Positions 59,236 to 64,000 of a stretch of DNA of 64,000 nt are shown here, piece after piece (positions within the stretch are counted from its first letter, which is position 1; the number at the start of each line of letters is the position of its first letter). This DNA comes from an archaeon HR01 (GTDB lineage Archaea; Thermoproteota; Nitrososphaeria_A; Caldarchaeales; Caldarchaeaceae), in contig BEHD01000002.1 in assembly GCA_002898355.1 (NCBI GenBank), forward strand, positions 62,001-126,000. Reading direction: 5' to 3'. Under the pieces are notes generated by a model that was not told the origin of the DNA, searched no databases, and saw only the letters and a program-made list of their open reading frames with translations. The translations under genes were made by a program, and so were the position numbers.

Positions 59236-60493
59236 GTCTCGGCCTCCCGCTGTAGAGCCTGTAGAGGTTCAGCATCTGTGGTAGGAGGACGTGTTCGGGG
59301 AAGACCTGGATCTGTGGGACCTTCTCCCTGAGATGCCTAATCCTTGCCTCCTCAAGCTTGGCTAGGGTGGTGAAGAGTGGTCCTGGCCTGGAGGACTTGA
59401 CCGGGCATATTGGGAGGACAGAGGCCCCTGAGGTGGAGAGGTTTTTGAGAAGGGTTGCGAGCTCTCCGCCGCTCCAGTATGCGAACCTGCTCAGGATGAA
59501 TATTAGGTCTAGGTCTCCGAGTTCGTCCAGCTTCTCTGGCGGTGTATAGAAGCCTCCTGGCCGTATTCTCGAGACCTTGGATAGGACCTCCATGTAGTGG
59601 CTGCTGTATGATGTGGCTCTTAGGGAGATGTTGTCGGCCGCTCCCAAGGTTTTGACGTGTACTGTGTCGCCCTTCCTGAGGAAGGCAGATGTGAGGGAGA
59701 GGACCGTGGCCAGGCATCTGTCGAGTAGTGAGCCGACCGCCATGGATGGGCTGCAGTCGAGGATCAGGCCTATGCCTACACTGCTGAAGTGCTCGTATTG
59801 CTTGACCAGTATCTCATCCTCCATGCTCCTGGCTGTCCGCCTCCACGCTATCCTTCTAACCGGCTCGCCCTCCGTATACGGCTTCACCTGTCTGAAGACC
59901 TCGTCCGCACCCGTTAGCGGGTTAAGCCCCGAACCCCCCACGCCATCCCTACTTCTTATGATGCTCTCACCCAGCTTCAGACGGGTCTCCAACGCCGGCG
60001 ATGCCAGAATCCTTACAGGCTTGCCCGCCACCATCCTCCTAACCACCAGCATCGGCCCATCATATATTCTGACCACCGCAGGGCCTACGGTGTACTCTCC
60101 CCTCTTCTCCGCCTTCAGCCTGTATCTCAGGGTCAGGCTCCCGCCAGGCCCCAGCACGGCATATGTGGTGGGCGAGCCCTCCACCAGTACAAGCCCCTTG
60201 AAGACATCCTCCACCTCCACGTCAATTCCTTCATCCATCCTACTGCTGAGCTGGAGCACCACATCAACCGTCTGCCCCACCGATACCGCGGGAGGCGATA
60301 CCTGCCTCTCCACCGAAATCTTCTCCGGGCTTATCGAGGCCATCCTCCTAAAGGTCTGGACTATGTAGACTGCTAGGAAGACGGTGGTGGTGAGTAGGGA
60401 TAGGATGAGGGGTGGGTATACGAAGAAGGCTGTGGAGAGGGCTGTCAGGGAGTAGGCCGCCGCAAGGGCCCAGAGACCCCTAGAAGTCAGCAT
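59219..60493 (-). CDS. DUF58 protein with vWA-like domain
   Basis: 424 residues. Two N-terminal hydrophobic helices, a beta-rich middle, and the DUF58 core TGADEVFRQVKPYTEGEPVR followed by RIAWRRTARS and the MIDAS-like LDCSPSMAVGS. These proteins are assembled or activated by MoxR ATPases. It starts on the last base of the moxR gene. Confidence 0.85.
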   Translation of the reverse strand: MLTSRGLWALAAAYSLTALSTAFFVYPPLILSLLTTTVFLAVYIVQTFRRMASISPEKISVERQVSPPAVSVGQTVDVVLQLSSRMDEGIDVEVEDVFKGLVLVEGSPTTYAVLGPGGSLTLRYRLKAEKRGEYTVGPAVVRIYDGPMLVVRRMVAGKPVRILASPALETRLKLGESIIRSRDGVGGSGLNPLTGADEVFRQVKPYTEGEPVRRIAWRRTARSMEDEILVKQYEHFSSVGIGLILDCSPSMAVGSLLDRCLATVLSLTSAFLRKGDTVHVKTLGAADNISLRATSYSSHYMEVLSKVSRIRPGGFYTPPEKLDELGDLDLIFILSRFAYWSGGELATLLKNLSTSGASVLPICPVKSSRPGPLFTTLAKLEEARIRHLREKVPQIQVFPEHVLLPQMLNLYRLYSGRPRHVKYL

Positions 60494-61464
60494 TACCAGG
60501 GAACCTCTGCTCCTGCCAGGTAGTCCGAGACCACGGTCTGGAGGAGGTTGTAGTTGGGCGTTCTGGTGAGGCCCGAATACTCCGGCTTCAGTATTAGCCT
60601 ATGGTTTATGACTGGGAAGAAGCATCTCACCACATCGTCTGGTATGACGTATTTACGCCCCTCCATCGCAGCCCTGGCCTTGGCGGCGTAGAGTAGGGAT
60701 ATCTCAGCCCTCGGGCTTGCGCCTATGACGAGACGCTCATCCCTCCTCGAAGACTCCACAAGCCTCACGATGTAGTCTAGAATATCCTGGTGGACCTTCA
60801 CCGACTTGGCCTCCTCTATGGACCTCATGATGAGCTCGATGCCTACATAGTCGTTGATGGGTAGGCTGTCGCCGTGGATGTTCTTCAAGGCCAGTATCTT
60901 CTTCTCCTGTTCATGGCTGGGGTATGATAGGTTGATACGCATCATAAACCTGTCTATCTCCGCTTCGGGTAGGGGGTAGGTCCCCTCCAGCTCTATCGGG
61001 TTCTGCGTGGCCAGAACTAGGAACGGCTCCGGCAGCGGATATGTCTTACCCTCCACGGTCACCTGCCGCTCCTGCATAGCCTCCAGCAACGCAGACTGGC
61101 TTCTGGGTGGCGCCCTGTTAATCTCGTCTGCCAGGACTATGTTGGCGAATATGGGGCCTGCCCTAAACTCGAACTCGGAGGTCTTCCGGTTGAAGATGAA
61201 GCCCCCCAAAATATCGGATGGTAGTATGTCGGATGTGAACTGTATCCTACTGAAGCTGAGGCCTAGGACCATCGAGAAGGCCTTAGCCAGCATCGTCTTG
61301 GCAAGCCCTGGAACACCTTCGATGAGAAGGTGGCCGCCTGATAGAAGGGCTATCAGAAGCGCGTCAACGGCATCCTCCAGGCCCACGATAACCTTGGAGA
61401 GCTCAGCCCTCACCATCTCAGCCAGAACCGATGAATATGTCTTGGATTGGCTCCTCTCCATCAT
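60493..61464 (-). CDS. MoxR-family AAA+ ATPase
   Basis: 323 residues. Walker A GVPGLAKTML, Walker B VLADEINRAPPRSQSALLEA, sensor 1 VLATQNPIELEGTYPLPEAE, and the MoxR-typical insert GGFIFNRKTSEFEF. A chaperone-like ATPase that prepares the DUF58 partner. The ATG overlaps the previous gene's stop by four bases. Confidence 0.92.
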   Translation of the reverse strand: MMERSQSKTYSSVLAEMVRAELSKVIVGLEDAVDALLIALLSGGHLLIEGVPGLAKTMLAKAFSMVLGLSFSRIQFTSDILPSDILGGFIFNRKTSEFEFRAGPIFANIVLADEINRAPPRSQSALLEAMQERQVTVEGKTYPLPEPFLVLATQNPIELEGTYPLPEAEIDRFMMRINLSYPSHEQEKKILALKNIHGDSLPINDYVGIELIMRSIEEAKSVKVHQDILDYIVRLVESSRRDERLVIGASPRAEISLLYAAKARAAMEGRKYVIPDDVVRCFFPVINHRLILKPEYSGLTRTPNYNLLQTVVSDYLAGAEVPW

Positions 61465-61760
61465 CTCCCACCGCCAACCATCCTAGAGAACTCCTCCAAG
61501 GCCTTGATGGACTCAGCCGGGATGTCTGCCGGCCCTCTCCGCCTACGGTAGGCCTTCAAGAGCTTCCCGGCAGCTCGGCCAGCCTCGCCAAGCCTGCCCT
61601 CCTCCACCATATTCCAGAGGGTGGCGTAGGCATCCATACCCTCATACGGGCTCCCAGATGTTTTCTTCCGCCCTCCCCGCCTGTCACGGGGTGTGAAGGC
61701 CATGGATGATGCGCCCAACGCCACGAGGCCTGCTAGGATGTATAGGGCGGCCTCAGACAT
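61461..61760 (-). CDS. Small hypothetical of MoxR operon
   Basis: 99 residues. One N-terminal helix (ALYILAGLVALGASSMAF), then a charged helical tail with EGMDAYATLWNMVEEGRLGE. Overlaps both neighbours (eight and four bases). Possibly an assembly factor; no family recognised. Confidence 0.55.
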   Translation of the reverse strand: MSEAALYILAGLVALGASSMAFTPRDRRGGRKKTSGSPYEGMDAYATLWNMVEEGRLGEAGRAAGKLLKAYRRRRGPADIPAESIKALEEFSRMVGGGR

Positions 61761-62229
61761 TACTGGTCACGCTCCTCCAAACCCTCACATGGGCCACCAG
61801 GGACTCTAGGGATGACTTGAAGAGGTTCAGCTCCTCAGCCGTCGGCCTGTGGTCGCCGTACCTGACAGGCTCGTAGATATCGTACATCTTCCTAAGATGT
61901 TCAAGGACTTCGCCGCTTAGCCCCGGGCTGTTGGATACAAGCAGCTCCCTCAAGGTCTTCCCCTGGAATTTCTGCGGTGGGAGGACCTGTCTCAACACCT
62001 CTTGGAAGGAGTCGGTTACAGCCTTCTCCAGCTCCGTCTCGGCCAGCCTCTCCCGGAAGATTTTAAGGGAGTTGGAGAGGTCCAGCCCCAGAGCCTCATC
62101 CCCTTCCTCGGATGTTTTATTCTGCCGGCCTGCCAGATACTGCCTGTAGACAAGCCCCACAATCACGATTACCAAGATAATGTTGATGGCCAGCCAGAAA
62201 TTCGTCTCATACACCAGCGTCTCCAGCAT
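61753..62229 (-). CDS. DUF4129-like protein
   Basis: 158 residues. One N-terminal membrane helix (FWLAINIILVIVIVGLVY), a linker, and the DUF4129 pattern FQGKTLRELLVSNSPGLSGE followed by LEHLRKMYDIYEPVRYGDHR and PTAEELNLF (Tyr/Gly/Pro-x-E). DUF4129 usually sits in MoxR/DUF58/transglutaminase operons; no transglutaminase is present here. Confidence 0.75.
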   Translation of the reverse strand: MLETLVYETNFWLAINIILVIVIVGLVYRQYLAGRQNKTSEEGDEALGLDLSNSLKIFRERLAETELEKAVTDSFQEVLRQVLPPQKFQGKTLRELLVSNSPGLSGEVLEHLRKMYDIYEPVRYGDHRPTAEELNLFKSSLESLVAHVRVWRSVTSNV

Positions 62230-62231
62230 CG

Positions 62232-62978
62232 CTAGCTCTTCACCACCATCTCCGCCTCCACATCAAAAACGGGGACATAGCTCTCGGGGAGAGAGACATA
62301 TAGGATAAGGCCGTCCACCACAACCCTCTCCTCCGCCTCGGCGCCGGCGAGGACCGTCTTGAATGGGCCCTGATATGGCCTGCGCATAGCCGTAAACCAT
62401 TCATAGACTACGTCTCCTTTGAAGGCCCTCATGTATAGGCTTTGGTCGACGAAGAAGATTACAGGTGTGCCCACGTAGTGGAATGAGCTGTTGGTGGCTG
62501 GTAGGCTGTAGCTGGCCTGGACCGTAGAGGTTCTGGAGGCGTGGTCAACCGAGATGGCCAGACCTGTGAGGCTCTGCCTGAACTCTCGGTATCTAACCCT
62601 CAGGATGACCTCAACACCCTCCACATCTATGTCGGTGAGCCATGTGGGTAGGAGGGAGAGGGGTGACGAGATTACAACCCTGTGAACACCCCTGGGAACC
62701 CTCAACTCCGCCACCCCATCCCTGTTGGTGAGGGCGGCCAGATCTCCCACCCTGACCAGAAGTGACTGGGCAGGCCTCCCAGTCCCCGCCGGCTGCATGG
62801 CCTCCAGCCACTCCACCTCAACCCTTAGGAGCCTTGCGAAGTCCGGTGTCGAAGCCTCCCCACCACCGCCTAGGGAGGGTGTGATTCTGGGGATGGGTGG
62901 GAGGATGTTGAAGATGTTAAAAAGGAGTACGGCTAGGGCTATAGCCGTAGCTAGGCCAGCCTTCTCAAGCCTGTTCAT
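62232..62978 (-). CDS. Membrane-anchored beta-rich protein of MoxR operon
   Basis: 248 residues. One N-terminal helix (LATAIALAVLLFNIFN), a Gly/Pro linker, then beta-rich domains with GVAELRVPRGVHRVVIS (a Big/transthyretin-like fold). First gene of the operon and probable exported part. Divergent from the tRNA endonuclease gene. Confidence 0.6.
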   Translation of the reverse strand: MNRLEKAGLATAIALAVLLFNIFNILPPIPRITPSLGGGGEASTPDFARLLRVEVEWLEAMQPAGTGRPAQSLLVRVGDLAALTNRDGVAELRVPRGVHRVVISSPLSLLPTWLTDIDVEGVEVILRVRYREFRQSLTGLAISVDHASRTSTVQASYSLPATNSSFHYVGTPVIFFVDQSLYMRAFKGDVVYEWFTAMRRPYQGPFKTVLAGAEAEERVVVDGLILYVSLPESYVPVFDVEAEMVVKS

Positions 62979-63044
62979 CCACCGTTGGGGTGTTCGGGTA
63001 TCCTATTAGTTTTTACGGAAATACCTAAAGAGGAGGCGGTCTCG

Positions 63045-63620
63045 ATGGTCTTATTGGACGGCTTGGCTGACGAAGGCTCTGAGACAGTCGTAAAGCCTGT
63101 GAGGTTCAGGATTGGTCGGGAGGGTGTAGCGGAATCTGTAGGCGTTGATGTGGGGTGGTTTACGGCTAGGGGGTATGGGGAGCTGGAACCCGACGGCCTA
63201 CTACGGCTAAGCCCTGTGGAAGCCCTCTACCTCACCAAGTATGGGAGGGTGGCCGTTGAAGACGATTCGGGGCATGTTATGGGGTTTGAGGAGCTTTTCA
63301 GCCGTCTGGCCGAAAAGACAGCCAACCTCTGGCGGGACTACGTCATATACATGGACCTCAGGAACCGGCGATACGTGGTGAAGGAGGGGTTCAGCCCACA
63401 TCTGAGGTTCCGGGTCTTTGAGAGGGGGACATACCCTGAGTCGGCCGCCAAATACCTGATTATACCGGTCTATGAGGGGGATGACGTGGTTGTGGAGGAG
63501 CTGCTGGAGTATGTGAGGGCTTGCAGGGCCATGAATAAGACAGCTGTTGTGGCTGTGGTGGATAGGCGTAACGAGATAGTCTACTACACGGTCTCCCTCG
63601 TAAACCTGATAAACCCCTAG
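63045..63620 (+). CDS. endA: tRNA-splicing endonuclease
   Basis: 191 residues from the ATG at 63045, with GAGGAGG upstream; a longer frame to 62985 exists. LYLTKYGRVAVE and LWRDYVIYMDLRNRRYVVKEGF lead into the catalytic domain. The catalytic triad is visible as Tyr110, His119 (GFSPHLRF) and Lys165 (MNKTAVVAVVD). It removes introns from pre-tRNAs and pre-rRNA. The length suggests a single-subunit homodimeric or homotetrameric enzyme. The UbiA gene follows directly, with no gap. Confidence 0.9.
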   Translation: MVLLDGLADEGSETVVKPVRFRIGREGVAESVGVDVGWFTARGYGELEPDGLLRLSPVEALYLTKYGRVAVEDDSGHVMGFEELFSRLAEKTANLWRDYVIYMDLRNRRYVVKEGFSPHLRFRVFERGTYPESAAKYLIIPVYEGDDVVVEELLEYVRACRAMNKTAVVAVVDRRNEIVYYTVSLVNLINP

Positions 63621-64000
63621 GTGGATGTTTTGAATTGGGCCGCCTACATCCGGATGACCAGGCCCCCCAACTCCATCCTCATGTATCTGGCTGTTCTGGT
63701 GGGTGTCCTCTTCTCGGACAGCCGCAACCTAACACCTGCAACAGCAGTCCTATCCTTCGCCACAGCCTACGGCCTCAACGGAGCCTCGATGGTCGTCAAC
63801 GACTACTTCGACCGGGAGACCGACGCAGTAAACAGACCCGAGAGGCCCATACCATCTGGGGCTGTAAAACCCGCCGAGGCCATCCGCTATTCTATCCTAC
63901 TCACGGCGGTCGGTCTTGCGGCCTCAGCCCTCACATCACCGGCCTGCCTGGCTGTCGCATCGGCGGCCTACCTCACCTCCTTCCTATACAACTGGAGGCT
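63621..64000 (+). CDS. UbiA-family prenyltransferase, cut by right edge
   Basis: About 127 residues seen, from a GTG right after the endA stop. Begins DVLNWAAYIRMTRPPNSILM and has the Asp-rich motif NDYFDRETDAVNRPERPIPSG, which binds prenyl diphosphate through Mg2+. In archaea this family includes digeranylgeranylglyceryl phosphate synthase of membrane lipids. The second Asp motif is beyond the window. Confidence 0.88.
   Translation, partial: MDVLNWAAYIRMTRPPNSILMYLAVLVGVLFSDSRNLTPATAVLSFATAYGLNGASMVVNDYFDRETDAVNRPERPIPSGAVKPAEAIRYSILLTAVGLAASALTSPACLAVASAAYLTSFLYNWR

Noticed and set aside
1-64000. CRISPR arrays, rRNA genes and tRNA genes
   Set aside because: No regularly spaced repeats and no rRNA or tRNA signatures were seen on either strand by eye; a covariance-model search would be needed to exclude intron-bearing tRNAs.

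Overview
The window looks like chromosomal DNA of a thermophilic-type archaeon of the Thermoproteota/Nitrososphaerota side; the exact lineage cannot be fixed from the sequence alone. Evidence: a fructose-1,6-bisphosphate aldolase/phosphatase, an archaeal SRP (7S) RNA gene with a recognisable Alu-domain core, a tRNA-splicing endonuclease next to a UbiA-type lipid prenyltransferase, a histone-fold protein, Tat-type signal peptides, and many leaderless genes with a TATA element about 25-30 bases before the start codon.

The window has two halves. Bases 1 to about 33,000 form a loose accessory region with long gaps, decayed transposases, a MITE-like element and pseudogenes. It holds eight toxin-antitoxin type loci: a VapB with a dead VapC, two VapBC pairs, two HEPN/MNT pairs, a DUF4258/DUF2283 pair, a lone antitoxin, and an antitoxin with a broken RelE. 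Among these sit metabolic islands: a carboxymuconolactone-decarboxylase-like protein, an FAD/NAD reductase, a ClC channel, a DUF1028 protein, a protein related to the cofactor-free 2,4-dioxygenases (HOD), a core methionine synthase with an OsmC partner, and a five-gene membrane electron-transfer operon (cupredoxin, four-cluster ferredoxin, NrfD-like, CuA-like, small membrane protein) without a catalytic subunit. A methyltransferase/ATP-grasp fusion and a large surface repeat protein follow. The FBP aldolase/phosphatase gene is present twice; the upstream copy has lost its ATG and stops just after the Schiff-base lysine.

From about 33,500 onward coding is dense. A histone-fold gene, a DUF72 gene and the SRP RNA come first. 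A catabolic block (36,058-49,332) has two saccharopine-dehydrogenase-like enzymes, an orphan molybdenum hydroxylase large subunit, a polyamine-type ABC importer, two class III aminotransferases and a P5C-dehydrogenase-like aldehyde dehydrogenase. This suggests uptake and stepwise oxidation of an amine or amino acid. A ModE-like regulator diverges from a molybdate/tungstate ABC transporter, which fits the two molybdenum hydroxylases in the window. Then come a membrane-anchored winged-helix protein, a secreted coiled-coil protein, the second molybdenum hydroxylase, a seven-gene MoxR/DUF58/DUF4129 operon, tRNA-splicing endonuclease, and a UbiA prenyltransferase cut by the right edge.

The best candidates for something undescribed are the orphan NrfD/ferredoxin/copper operon, the amine catabolic block, the nucleophile-less HOD relative, the truncated FBP aldolase/phosphatase duplicate, and the methyltransferase/ATP-grasp fusion.
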